Assembly (NCBI GenBank): GCA_047601665.1
Contig: JASGIT010000001.1
Location: 248,001 to 312,000, forward strand
DNA: 64,000 nt
Direction of reading: 5' to 3'
DNA from: JASGIT01 sp047601665
GTDB lineage: Bacteria; Pseudomonadota; Gammaproteobacteria; Burkholderiales; Burkholderiaceae_C
In this document: positions 43,875 to 54,271 of the stretch, piece by piece
How positions within the stretch are numbered: position 1 is the stretch's first letter
Layout of the letters: every line of letters starts with the position of its first letter
Made by a program: the position numbers and the translations under genes
Notes under the pieces: model-generated
The model's database searches: none
What the model was told of the DNA's origin: nothing
The model's input: only the letters and a program-made list of their open reading frames with translations

Positions 43875-43962
43875 CCCGCGCGCCAGGAATATTGCCCAAG
43901 GCTCTCTCTTCCAGCTCCTTGCAGCCATGCAAGCCCTGCTCGACGAGTTGAACGCACGCTGA
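43864..43962 (+). pseudogene. Remnant of a HEPN toxin gene
   Basis: A 32-residue frame overlapping the mntA end begins MPRDPRA, like the start of HEPN toxin partners, but continues without the HEPN helices and stops at 43962. The usual toxin is about 110-140 residues. I take it as a truncated remnant; short length makes this uncertain. Confidence 0.4.
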
Positions 43963-43995
43963 CTTCATGCCCCCGCAGCGCCAGGGCGCACTGGC

Positions 43996-44032
43996 ATAGC
44001 GTTTGTGTATTTTCAAAATTAGTTTTCTTCAA
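43996..44032 (+). promoter_or_regulatory. Candidate OxyR site upstream of katG
   Basis: Four tetranucleotides spaced by seven bases, ATAG-GTAT-ATTA-TCAA, resemble the OxyR pattern ATAG-N7-CTAT-N7-ATAG-N7-CTAT with several mismatches. It lies about 75 bp before the katG start, followed by TTGACA at 44051. Confidence 0.4.
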
Positions 44033-44105
44033 TGGATTTACAAAACTGATTGACATATCCTTCATAAGACCATCCACCCTCCCCCACGCACCCAAGGAGA
44101 ACCCC

Positions 44106-46280
<2,175 letters not shown>

Positions 46281-46308
46281 TGCCGAGTGATGTCTACACT
46301 CGGGCGCC

Positions 46309-47154
46309 ATGCCCTTGTTGACCAGACGCACTGTTCTCGCCCTGGGCCTGCCCTTCCCCTTGTGGGCATCGGCAGGCCCTTCCGCCGCTCCCTCCAACGA
46401 GGTCTGGCCCCGCGCCCTGGCCGTGCCCGGCGGCGTGGCGCGGCTGTCGCTCGGCCCCTCGCCGCAAGCGCCCGACGCCTCCACCCAGGTGAACGGCGAG
46501 CGCGTGCCGCTGCTGGTGGTGGGCGACGCCATCGAGTGGACGGCCCTGGTGGGCATTCCGCTGTCGGCCCCCGTCGGCGCCGCGCGCATCGGCGTGGGCG
46601 GCCGCGAAGTCGCCTACCAGGTCACGCCCAAGAAATACCGCGAGCAGCGCCTGACGGTCGCCCCGCGCACCGTCGATCTATCGCCCGAAGACAACGCCCG
46701 CTACGAGCGCGAACGCGCGCACCAGCAGCAGGTGACCGCCGCCTTCAGCCAGCCGCTGCCGCCGCGATTGCAGATGCGCGCGCCGGTGCCGGGGCGACGC
46801 TCCAGCTCCTTCGGCCTGCGCCGCGTGTTCAACGGCCAAGCGCGCAACCCGCACAGCGGCATGGACATCGCCGCGCCCACAGGCACGCCCATCCACGCGC
46901 CGCTGCCGGGCCGCGTGATCGACACGGGCGACTACTTCTTCAACGGCAACACCGTCTGGCTCGACCACGGCGGCGGCCTGCTCACGCTGTACTGCCACCT
47001 GAGCGCCATCGCCGTGCAGCCGGGCGACCAGCTCGCCACCGGAGACCCGCTGGGCGCCGTGGGCGCCACGGGCCGCGTGACGGGGCCGCACCTGCACTGG
47101 GGCGTGATGCTGAACCGCACGATGGTGGACCCGGCGCTGTTCCTGCCCGCATAG
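46309..47154 (+). CDS. M23-family (LytM) peptidase
   Basis: A 281-residue exported zinc peptidase of the LytM/M23 type. An N-terminal signal with a twin-arginine-like start (LLTRRTVLALGLPFPLWASAG) is followed by a domain of unknown type and the peptidase domain from about residue 165. Zinc ligands are in NPHSGMDIAA and HLHWGVM. Such proteins cut peptidoglycan cross-links or activate amidases in the periplasm. All ligands are present, so an active enzyme is expected. It follows katG by 28 bp but probably has its own role. Confidence 0.88.
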   Translation: MPLLTRRTVLALGLPFPLWASAGPSAAPSNEVWPRALAVPGGVARLSLGPSPQAPDASTQVNGERVPLLVVGDAIEWTALVGIPLSAPVGAARIGVGGREVAYQVTPKKYREQRLTVAPRTVDLSPEDNARYERERAHQQQVTAAFSQPLPPRLQMRAPVPGRRSSSFGLRRVFNGQARNPHSGMDIAAPTGTPIHAPLPGRVIDTGDYFFNGNTVWLDHGGGLLTLYCHLSAIAVQPGDQLATGDPLGAVGATGRVTGPHLHWGVMLNRTMVDPALFLPA

Positions 47155-47161
47155 CCATGAA

Positions 47162-47219
47162 CTATCAAAACCATAGCTGCCAGCGCTTGATGGATAAGCG
47201 CTGGAGGCCAAAATGACCA
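47162..47219 (+). repeat. Dispersed repeat copy 5
   Basis: ATAGCTGCCAGCGCTT followed by AAGCGCTGGAGGCC and AAAATGACC. This is one of the best preserved copies and lies between two genes of the same strand. Confidence 0.75.
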
Positions 47220-47226
47220 AAACCCC

Positions 47227-48006
47227 ATGCAACGACTGACCTCGCTCCTCCTCGCCATGACCACCGCTGCCGCCCTGACCACCGCCTGCGCCAGCGCGCC
47301 CGCGCCCGATGCCGCCCGGCAACTCCAGGCCTACGACTGGGACCTGGCCGCCGCCTTCAACGCCCAGGGCCAGCCCGCGCCCCAATGGCGGCTGCCCCGG
47401 CACGCGCCCGCGCGGCTGCACTTCCAGGGCCGGCAGCTGTCGGTACAGAACCTGTGCAACGCCGCAGGCGCGGGCTACGCGCTGGACGGAGCGCACATGC
47501 GGGTCGACCGCCCCCTGTCCACCCTGCGCGCCTGCGCCGACCAGGATCTGATGGGCCTGGAGCAGCGCGTGCTGGCCCTGCTGCCGCAAGCCCAGCGCTA
47601 CGAGCTGCGCCCCGCCACCGCTAGCACCGCCCCCGTGCTGGTACTGCACTTTGCCGAGGGCACCCGCTGGGAACTGGCGGGCACGCCCACGCCCGCCACG
47701 CGCTACGGCTCGGCGGGCGAGCGCGTGTTCCTCGAAGTCGCGCCGCAGCGCGTGGCCTGCAACCACCCGCTGATGCCCAACGCCCAGTGCCTGCGCGTGC
47801 GCGAAATCCGCTACGCCGACAACGGCGTGAAGCAGTCCACGGGCGAGTGGCGCATCTTCCAGGGCGAGATCGAGGGCTACCAGCACGAGGACGGCATCCG
47901 CAACGTGCTGCGCCTGCAGCGCTACGCCATCGCCAACCCGCCCGCCGACGCGCCCCGCCACGCCTACGTGCTCGACATGGTGGTCGAGTCCGAACGCGCG
48001 CGCTGA
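47227..48006 (+). CDS. META and DUF4377 domain lipoprotein
   Basis: A 259-residue exported protein. The N-terminus has a lipobox (TTAAALTTAC), so it should be an outer- or inner-membrane lipoprotein. Residues ~35-150 look like a META (HslJ-like) domain, with VQNLCNAAGAGYALDG, and the rest is a DUF4377 domain with FLEVAPQRVACNHPLMPNAQCLRVREI. HslJ-type META proteins are linked to heat and novobiocin resistance, but the role here is unknown. It ends one base before the start of the pseudouridine synthase gene (TGATG). Confidence 0.8.
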   Translation: MQRLTSLLLAMTTAAALTTACASAPAPDAARQLQAYDWDLAAAFNAQGQPAPQWRLPRHAPARLHFQGRQLSVQNLCNAAGAGYALDGAHMRVDRPLSTLRACADQDLMGLEQRVLALLPQAQRYELRPATASTAPVLVLHFAEGTRWELAGTPTPATRYGSAGERVFLEVAPQRVACNHPLMPNAQCLRVREIRYADNGVKQSTGEWRIFQGEIEGYQHEDGIRNVLRLQRYAIANPPADAPRHAYVLDMVVESERAR

Positions 48007-48536
48007 TGCTCCTGCGCTTCAACAAGCCCTACGGCGTGCTGAGCCAGTTCACGCCCGAGGGGCGGTGGCGGGGCCTGAAGGATTACATCGACCAGCCCGG
48101 CGTGTACGTGGCCGGGCGGCTGGACGCCGACAGCGAGGGCCTGCTGCTGCTCACCGACGACGGCGCTTTGCAGGCCCGCATCGCCGACCCGCGCCACAAG
48201 ATGGAGAAGACCTACTGGGTGCAGGTGGAGCACGTGCCCAACGACAGCGCACTCAACCAATTGCGTGCCGGCGTGCACTTGAACGACGGCCCCACCCAAC
48301 CCGCCCGCGCGCGGCTGATGGATGCGCCCGCGATCTGGGAGCGCACCCCGCCCATCCGCGAGCGCCGCGCCATCCCCACGGCATGGATCGAACTCGTCAT
48401 CCGCGAAGGCCGCAACCGCCAGGTGCGCCGCATGACCGCCGCCGTGGGCCACCCCACGCTGCGGCTGGTGCGCGCGGCCATCGGGCCGTACACGTTCGAC
48501 GGCCTGGCGCCGGGCGCGTGGGAGCGCGTGGACTGA
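48006..48536 (+). CDS. rluE: 23S rRNA pseudouridine synthase, RluE type
   Basis: A 176-residue RsuA/RluE-family synthase without an S4 domain. The catalytic Asp is in GRLDADSEGLLLLTDDG and the KxxR-like region is REGRNRQVRRMTAAVGHPTLRLVR. Small size and the absent S4 domain fit RluE, which modifies U2457 of 23S rRNA in E. coli. It overlaps both neighbours by one base (TGATG at each junction), so it is coupled to the META protein and the nuclease-like gene. Confidence 0.85.
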   Translation: MLLRFNKPYGVLSQFTPEGRWRGLKDYIDQPGVYVAGRLDADSEGLLLLTDDGALQARIADPRHKMEKTYWVQVEHVPNDSALNQLRAGVHLNDGPTQPARARLMDAPAIWERTPPIRERRAIPTAWIELVIREGRNRQVRRMTAAVGHPTLRLVRAAIGPYTFDGLAPGAWERVD

Positions 48537-48988
48537 TGCCCGCCGCCGCCCTGCTCTGCCTCGTCGTCGCCATTGCCGACGGCGACACCCTTACCGCGCG
48601 CTGCCACTCGCCGGACATGCCCGGCGCGTACCGGCAGGTGCACGTGCGCATCGCCGCCATCGACGCGCCCGAGCGCCGCCAGGCCTACGGCCAGCGCTCC
48701 CGCCAGAACTTGGCGCAGCTGTGCTTCCGGCAAACCGCCGCCATCACCCCCGTGGACACGGACAGATACGGCCGCACCGTCGCCCAGGTGCGCTGCCAGG
48801 GCGCGGACGTGAGCGCCGCCCAGGTGCGCGCGGGCATGGCCTGGGCCTACACCACCTATGCGCAGCGCTACCCCCAGCTCGCGGCGCAAGTCCAGGGGCT
48901 GGAGCGCGAGGCGCGTGCGCAACGCCAGGGCCTGTGGGCGCAGCCCCGACCCCTGCCGCCGTGGCAGTACAGGCAGCGGCATCAATAA
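48536..48988 (+). CDS. Thermonuclease (SNase)-family protein
   Basis: A 150-residue SNase-like OB-fold protein. Key features are VAIADGDTLTARC, RIAAIDAPERRQAYGQRS and DRYGRTVAQVRC, which hold the Asp, Arg and Glu positions of staphylococcal nuclease. A short hydrophobic N-terminus (AAALLCLVVAIA) may be an uncleaved or weak signal. It starts in the TGATG overlap with rluE, so it is translated with it. Nuclease activity against DNA or RNA is expected, but the target is unknown. Confidence 0.82.
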   Translation: MPAAALLCLVVAIADGDTLTARCHSPDMPGAYRQVHVRIAAIDAPERRQAYGQRSRQNLAQLCFRQTAAITPVDTDRYGRTVAQVRCQGADVSAAQVRAGMAWAYTTYAQRYPQLAAQVQGLEREARAQRQGLWAQPRPLPPWQYRQRHQ

Positions 48989-49171
48989 CACTCGTACTTC
49001 GATATTTCCGGGTCGGCGTACCGGCGCGTGTATATGTAGCCGCTCTAAATCAAATTCCTCAATTCCAGCGCCGTCTGCCGCAGCACCAGCAGCGGCCAGA
49101 CAGGATTAGGTGATACAAAAATATCTTGCTGAAGACTTCACTCCTCTATCAAGATCACCTATTCCGCTTTG

Positions 49172-50155
49172 TTAAGCGAATCTCTTTTTATAGTCAATTG
49201 GATTAACCCCCATGTGCTTGAAGAAAGTTCTTCGGAAAGTTTCCACATGACCAAAACCACATGTTTGAGAAATATTCTCCATCGTCAAATCTTCGCGTGT
49301 CAACAAGGCCACTGCTCGCTCGACTCTAGTCTTTTCTATGTATTTTGACGGCGATAATCCTAGCTCACCAACAAATATTCTATGCAGAGTTCTTTGCGGA
49401 ATATTAAATTTCTCAGAAATCAATTCTGCGTTGATCTCCAGATGGGTATTGATAGATATCCACTCAATGATTTCAATTAATTTAGAGGATGAAGCTTTTG
49501 CGAGAATCAGATATTGACTAAATTGAGCGTGATTGCCGGGTCTTTTGAGAAATACAATCATGTGCTTGGCAACAGCCAAGGCGAGAGGTCGCCCCAAGTC
49601 TTGCTCTACCAAAGAAATGGATAAATCTATTCCAGAAGTGACACCTGCAGAGGTAAAGATATGAGAATTTTTTGATGATTGTGGATCGAATGTATGAATG
49701 CACTCTAAATCAACAATGACAGCAGGAAAATTGCTACTTAATTCAATTGCTCGATCCCAGTGGGTTGTAGCCCGCAAACCATCCAATAAACCACATTGCG
49801 CCAATAAAAGGCTACCTGAACAGACGGAGCCGAAACGTCTAACTTTTGGCTCAACAGACTTGAGTCGGGAGAGAAAAACATCATCTCTCATGGCCTCGGT
49901 AACGCCAAGACCTCCAGGGATAATGACCGTATCAACAAGATCAAAATTAACAGAATCCCAGGTGGACGTTGCATATAAAGAATAACCGCCCGAAGATGCT
50001 ACGGGGCCGACTGTATTAGCCAGAAAAAACAATTCATATGCCGGAGGTCTTCCGAGCTTCCCTAGCTCAGTGTTCGCTGTTGCAAAGACCTGCATAGGCC
50101 CTACAGCATCAAGGGCATTGAGGTTTGGGTAGAGAACACAAACAACACGTCTCAT
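49172..50155 (-). CDS. GlxA-type AraC regulator of the island
   Basis: A 327-residue regulator with an N-terminal DJ-1/PfpI-like domain (RRVVCVLYPNLNALDAVGPMQVF, and VCSGSLLLAQCGLLDGLRATTHW with the conserved Cys) and a C-terminal AraC DNA-binding domain (ISEKFNIPQRTLHRIFVGEL). ATG 50155 fits the family; a longer open frame runs upstream through the operators. It is divergent from the island operon, with two 23 bp near-identical palindromic sites between them. Relatives sense amino-acid or amine derivatives. It most likely controls the operon. Confidence 0.85.
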   Translation of the reverse strand: MRRVVCVLYPNLNALDAVGPMQVFATANTELGKLGRPPAYELFFLANTVGPVASSGGYSLYATSTWDSVNFDLVDTVIIPGGLGVTEAMRDDVFLSRLKSVEPKVRRFGSVCSGSLLLAQCGLLDGLRATTHWDRAIELSSNFPAVIVDLECIHTFDPQSSKNSHIFTSAGVTSGIDLSISLVEQDLGRPLALAVAKHMIVFLKRPGNHAQFSQYLILAKASSSKLIEIIEWISINTHLEINAELISEKFNIPQRTLHRIFVGELGLSPSKYIEKTRVERAVALLTREDLTMENISQTCGFGHVETFRRTFFKHMGVNPIDYKKRFA

Positions 50156-50186
50156 TGGTATAAATAGACTGGTGAGATTGATTTTT

Positions 50187-50250
50187 GCCAGAAATACAGC
50201 ATTTTCGGCAGCCAACCAAAGAGTTTTGCCAAAAAGCCAGCATTTCCGGC
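50187..50250. promoter_or_regulatory. Paired operator-like repeats in the island promoter
   Basis: Two 23 bp copies (50187-50209 and 50228-50250) match at 19 positions and share CAGCATTTYCGGC at their right half. Each is an imperfect palindrome (GCCAGAAAT against ATTTTCGGC). Their centres lie 41 bp apart, about four helix turns, so a dimeric AraC-type regulator could bind both on one face. Confidence 0.6.
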
Positions 50251-50371
50251 CACGTGATTGCCATATTGCATCAAAAAAAGCTTGCGTATGCAATGAGTGA
50301 AATCCCCGACGGATTTGGCAACCTCTCGTCGCTAGCATGAATCACGCAAACTTTCTGCAGAGGAGCAGGCC

Positions 50372-51574
50372 GTGAGAAGTAGTGCTATTGAACTCAAAAT
50401 GCGCAGCATTCATCAAGCGCTGAATAAAAATCTCAATGAAATAAAAGAGGTGCTTTTGGAACATGCGCACCATAGGGCAGTAGAGACAGAAATAGACTCG
50501 GCACTGCAGGCCATTGCCGGAGCTTCTGTAGAAATCAATGAATATACCAAGGGCAAGCGCATCAGGCAGATGGCGGTTTACATGCCTTCCAATATGGCAT
50601 TGTATTTCTATGTGCTGTATGTGCTGATTCCAAGTTGCTATGCGGATGAGGTTCATTTTAGAGCTTCAGGCCACATAACAAATCAAACCAAAAGAATTCA
50701 TCAAATCTTTTCTGTGGCAATCGGCACCAATGCATATATGCACGAGGTGACACAGAAAGATTTTACAGAGCTATACACAAGGACTGCTGATGTTGTTGTT
50801 TTCACAGGCACTTATAAGAACTCCGAAAAACTAAGGCACAACATTAAGCCAGGCGCGATGTATCTCTTTTTCGGACAGGGCGTGAATCCAGTCATTGTCA
50901 ACGAAGATGCCGATATTGGCCATGCTGTACAAGATGTCATTTCTGCACGGCTCTTTAATACTGGTCAAGATTGCATGTGCCCCAATGCAATATTTGTGCA
51001 TGAAAAGATTGTCCGGCATTTTACAGAAAAACTACTATTCAATCTAAAAGACCTGAAATTTGGCTCGAACAACAACCGAGAGGCGGACTATGGTCCAATT
51101 TACTATCAAGGGGCTTACGAAGAATTGCTTTCCTACCTTGCAAAGAATCATCAATATGTCATTCATGATGGGGTAATCAATATAAGAACTCGGCGTATTG
51201 ACCCCGTGGTGATGCTCGGGAGGCTTGGCTCAATGGCGGAAATAAAAGAATATTTTGGACCAGTTTTTAATATTATTGAATTCTCAGACAATGAAATTCT
51301 TTTAATGGAATTGCACAAGAGCTTCTATGAAGACAGGGCAATGGGCATCAGTGTATATGGGAGTATGCCGGGCGATGGCATGTTTTCTAGGTATATGCTC
51401 TCAAGAAATAAAACCCTATTTGACATAGAAGATCCCAATAGACCATTTGGTGGGAAGGGGCAAATGGCCAACTATCTTTACTATGAAGGAAAAATTCTAA
51501 CCAAGCCATTGCTTATCTCTGATGCCATTGGCACCTATTCACCGGGAGATGAAAAATGCGCCCTTGGGATGTGA
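50372..51574 (+). CDS. Aldehyde-dehydrogenase-like protein, shortened, general base missing
   Basis: A 400-residue protein of the ALDH superfamily, first gene of the island operon. It shows VVVFTGTYKNSEKLR, NPVIVNEDADIGHAVQDVISARLFNTGQDC (catalytic Cys201 in GQDC) and EYFGPVFNII. The usual LELGGKNP, whose Glu is the general base, reads FFGQGVNP, so that Glu is absent. The N-terminal cofactor part is short compared with ~480 residues in typical ALDHs. Loss of the base is known in acylating (CoA-type) and LuxC-like reductases, so it could work on thioesters or acyl groups. GTG 50372 follows a GGAG site. Overlaps the next gene by 19 bp. Confidence 0.7.
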   Translation: MRSSAIELKMRSIHQALNKNLNEIKEVLLEHAHHRAVETEIDSALQAIAGASVEINEYTKGKRIRQMAVYMPSNMALYFYVLYVLIPSCYADEVHFRASGHITNQTKRIHQIFSVAIGTNAYMHEVTQKDFTELYTRTADVVVFTGTYKNSEKLRHNIKPGAMYLFFGQGVNPVIVNEDADIGHAVQDVISARLFNTGQDCMCPNAIFVHEKIVRHFTEKLLFNLKDLKFGSNNNREADYGPIYYQGAYEELLSYLAKNHQYVIHDGVINIRTRRIDPVVMLGRLGSMAEIKEYFGPVFNIIEFSDNEILLMELHKSFYEDRAMGISVYGSMPGDGMFSRYMLSRNKTLFDIEDPNRPFGGKGQMANYLYYEGKILTKPLLISDAIGTYSPGDEKCALGM

Positions 51575-53211
51575 TCGCTTTTTCCTTGAAGGCAGCGGGC
51601 ATTCATCAAGTCTTTGGATTGCCAAATGACAACTTGCTTTCGATAAACGCTCTTGTGAATGCTGGCATTGTGTGGCATCTGGCTCAAAATCAGACAAATG
51701 CGATGCATATGAGTGCCGCCTCAAGTCTAGCCACTGGGCAGTCGTCAGTGGCCATCGTTGGCAAAGGCCCTGCATTAGCTTATTCCATTGCTGGAATCAA
51801 TGAGGCTCATTCCCTGTCGGCTGCGGTGTTGGTAATCGCTACGGGTACTGATAGAGAGAAAAAAGGGAACACATCATTCCAAGAGCTTGCACAAATGGAA
51901 TTGGTGTCAAAAATAACAAAATGGTCACACCGAATCGAAAAGGGGAGCAGTACTTTCTGTATCATCAAAAAGGCACTGATGCTGCTGAGCAATGGATGCC
52001 CCGGAGTGGTATATCTAGAAATTCCAGAAGATGTGGAGTATGAAGAGGTTGATCTTGCTTTTGCAGCGCTGGAGAGCAATACATATCACCATATCGCCAC
52101 CAGGCCAGCCCCCAATAAATTAAGTATCGACTTTGCTCATAACGCAATAACAAAGTCAAATCGTCCAGTTTTAATTTTGGGAGGGGGGAGCAAATGGGCG
52201 GTAAATAAGAAAATTTACGAAAATGTGGCGTCAAAATATGGAATGGCTGTTTTTGTGACTGCCTCTGGCAGAGGAGCGATGAATGAGGAGTGTGAGAATT
52301 TTTGCGGTCTTTATGGATTGTATACAGGGAAAATTTTCTTAGAAATCTTGAAAGGCGCAGACATATTCTTGGTACTCGGCTCTAGGTTTGAAGAAACAGC
52401 CAGGGAGGCGTATGGATTGGAGAGTAAAGAGTCTCGCTGGATTCAAGTTGATATTCAACCGGAAAATTTTTCACCGAATATCTCTGCGATGCTGATTCAC
52501 GCGGATGCAGAGGAATTCTGTCAATCTTTGCTGGCAGTAGAAAATAATACCAAGAGCGCATCGTCCAAATTAAGTTGGCTTACTGATGTTAAAAAAGCAA
52601 AGAATCTGGCAAATAAGGGGGTGGACGAATTACCCCCCAATGTGTGCATTCGCGTTCTAAGAGCGCTAAATAGGCATTCGAGTGATGGAGCCATATTCAT
52701 CCATGAAAATGGCTTGGCTGACATGTGGAGTTATTGTTATCCTATTTTTTCATTAAAACAAGGACAAAACTCTGTGGCGCCAAGTGAGCAAACAACACTT
52801 GGCTTCGGAGCGGCTGGTGCCATTGGGGTTGCCAAGACAGGCAAATATCAACAAGTAATAGCTCTTGTTGGAGATGGGGCAATGAAAAGTCTGGGATACG
52901 ACCTGGAAACAGGTGTCAGTATTCAGTGCGCTCTTATATATGTGGTTTTTAATAATCGATCCCTAGGGTGGCTGCATTACGAGGAATTGAAACAAGAAAA
53001 AAAAGGCGGCGGGCACTTTGAGCCTAGTGGTGATATTTATTTCTTAATGAATAACTTAAAAAAATACGATCTTCGCGATGGCGATGATATCGAAGAGAGG
53101 ATTTTTGAAATATTGAAATACAACTATCAAGGAGTGACTATTGTTAATGTTGATGTCGCCGGTTTTGACATGGCGCCTTCGGTTGAGAATTTCTTGCTTT
53201 CTAAGGAGTAA
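51556..53211 (+). CDS. Thiamine-diphosphate enzyme of the acetolactate synthase family
   Basis: A 551-residue ThDP enzyme with three domains. The cofactor-binding motif is complete (GDG at 439-441 and NN at 466-467). The conserved Glu that normally activates ThDP (HEQGAAHMADGYARATG in relatives) aligns with Gln46 in NQTNAMHMSAASSLATG, so the enzyme may work by an atypical mechanism, like glyoxylate carboligase with its Val. Acetolactate synthases, decarboxylases and lyases share this fold; the substrate cannot be told. It overlaps the ALDH-like gene by 19 bp, so the two act together. Confidence 0.8.
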   Translation: MRPWDVIAFSLKAAGIHQVFGLPNDNLLSINALVNAGIVWHLAQNQTNAMHMSAASSLATGQSSVAIVGKGPALAYSIAGINEAHSLSAAVLVIATGTDREKKGNTSFQELAQMELVSKITKWSHRIEKGSSTFCIIKKALMLLSNGCPGVVYLEIPEDVEYEEVDLAFAALESNTYHHIATRPAPNKLSIDFAHNAITKSNRPVLILGGGSKWAVNKKIYENVASKYGMAVFVTASGRGAMNEECENFCGLYGLYTGKIFLEILKGADIFLVLGSRFEETAREAYGLESKESRWIQVDIQPENFSPNISAMLIHADAEEFCQSLLAVENNTKSASSKLSWLTDVKKAKNLANKGVDELPPNVCIRVLRALNRHSSDGAIFIHENGLADMWSYCYPIFSLKQGQNSVAPSEQTTLGFGAAGAIGVAKTGKYQQVIALVGDGAMKSLGYDLETGVSIQCALIYVVFNNRSLGWLHYEELKQEKKGGGHFEPSGDIYFLMNNLKKYDLRDGDDIEERIFEILKYNYQGVTIVNVDVAGFDMAPSVENFLLSKE

Positions 53212-53213
53212 GT

Positions 53214-53966
53214 ATGGCGAATGAAAATTGCCTTTCACCTTCCGAGGTTATTATTAGCCCGGAGGTTCCGGCCTGGGCCAAGAGTCAGTATTTGACAATC
53301 AAAGAAAAAGTGACTCAACAGGACTTCCCCTGCTATTTCGGAATGCAAGGCATGAAAAGAGAGGAGGTCAGAATTGGTTTTGGATGCCACCACAATTGGA
53401 ATTCATTGGCTGTAGGGTTGAGGAGTTTTATTGAGTTCTTTGAAGGCAGCATTGGCAAAGGGATTAAATATAACTACATATATATATTTGAACCATTGCA
53501 AGATGCAAATGCCAAAGGCTTTGAGTTTTATGAGCGTGAGTTTTGGAGGGTACTTAATTGGCTTCATGAGAAAGACAGTCAACCCTGGCCGAAAGATATA
53601 CCCAGTGACGTGAGGCACGAGGATTGGGAGTTTTGCTTTGGAGGGATGCCTTTCTTTCTCTTTGCAGGCTTCCCTGCGTACCGACGGCGAATCAGTCGAA
53701 AGTTTGGAAATTCAATGGTAATGCTATTCCAGCCAAAAGCTGTGTTTGAAGATATTGCCAGTGGCACGAAAGCGGGAACACATGCAAGGAAAATTATTCG
53801 CGATAGATTGGTGAAATATGAATTTCCCGTTCCGCTACACCCCGGATTTACAACCATTGATGAAGAAATGAAAGTTCGCTGGAAGCAATACATTATCCCC
53901 GATGACGAAGTATTGAAGCTGGGGGAGTGTCCTTTTAATCATCGTTCGGAGGTAGTATGTCGGTAA
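53214..53966 (+). CDS. YqcI/YcgG (PF08892)-family protein, possible heme-dependent N-hydroxylase
   Basis: A 250-residue protein of the YqcI/YcgG family. Typical segments are FPCYFGMQGMK near residue 38, FCFGGMPFFLFAGFPAYRRRISRKFGNSMVMLFQPKAVFEDI (about 141-182) and the C-terminal ECPFNHRS. One characterised family member, GntA of the guanitoxin pathway, is a heme-dependent hydroxylase acting on a guanidine nitrogen. By analogy this may hydroxylate or oxidise an amine or guanidine. The gene starts three bases after the ThDP enzyme and overlaps the cupin by 10 bp. Activity and substrate are inference. Confidence 0.75.
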   Translation: MANENCLSPSEVIISPEVPAWAKSQYLTIKEKVTQQDFPCYFGMQGMKREEVRIGFGCHHNWNSLAVGLRSFIEFFEGSIGKGIKYNYIYIFEPLQDANAKGFEFYEREFWRVLNWLHEKDSQPWPKDIPSDVRHEDWEFCFGGMPFFLFAGFPAYRRRISRKFGNSMVMLFQPKAVFEDIASGTKAGTHARKIIRDRLVKYEFPVPLHPGFTTIDEEMKVRWKQYIIPDDEVLKLGECPFNHRSEVVCR

Positions 53967-54259
53967 AAATTACACAAAAAAAATTCCCTATCGTAGTCTA
54001 TGAAGAAATTATTCATGAACTTATCCCGGCACAAGGAAAAATATTAATTCAATCTGACCAGCCAGCAAAAGAGCACGATTGGCATCAGCATGAAACTGAT
54101 GAGACACTGGTTGTACTGCAAGGGGCAATGGATTTTTATTATGACAATCAAAGAATGCGTTGCATGGCAGGAGACATGATACAGCTAGGGGTTGGGACTA
54201 GACATAAATCAATTGCATCACCCCAGGGCGCTATCTATCTCATTGCTCTTCATATATAA
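53957..54259 (+). CDS. Small cupin protein, first copy
   Basis: A 100-residue single-domain cupin. The first metal motif is HDWHQHETDETLVVLQGAMDFYYD and the second is GDMIQLGVGTRHKSIA. Ligand histidines are present, so it may bind iron, zinc or another divalent metal. It is translated in a 10 bp overlap with the YqcI/YcgG gene. A second, different cupin ends the operon. These could be enzymes (dioxygenase, isomerase) or binding proteins in the same pathway. Confidence 0.78.
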   Translation: MSVKITQKKFPIVVYEEIIHELIPAQGKILIQSDQPAKEHDWHQHETDETLVVLQGAMDFYYDNQRMRCMAGDMIQLGVGTRHKSIASPQGAIYLIALHI

Positions 54260-54271
54260 GCCGAGGTCAAA

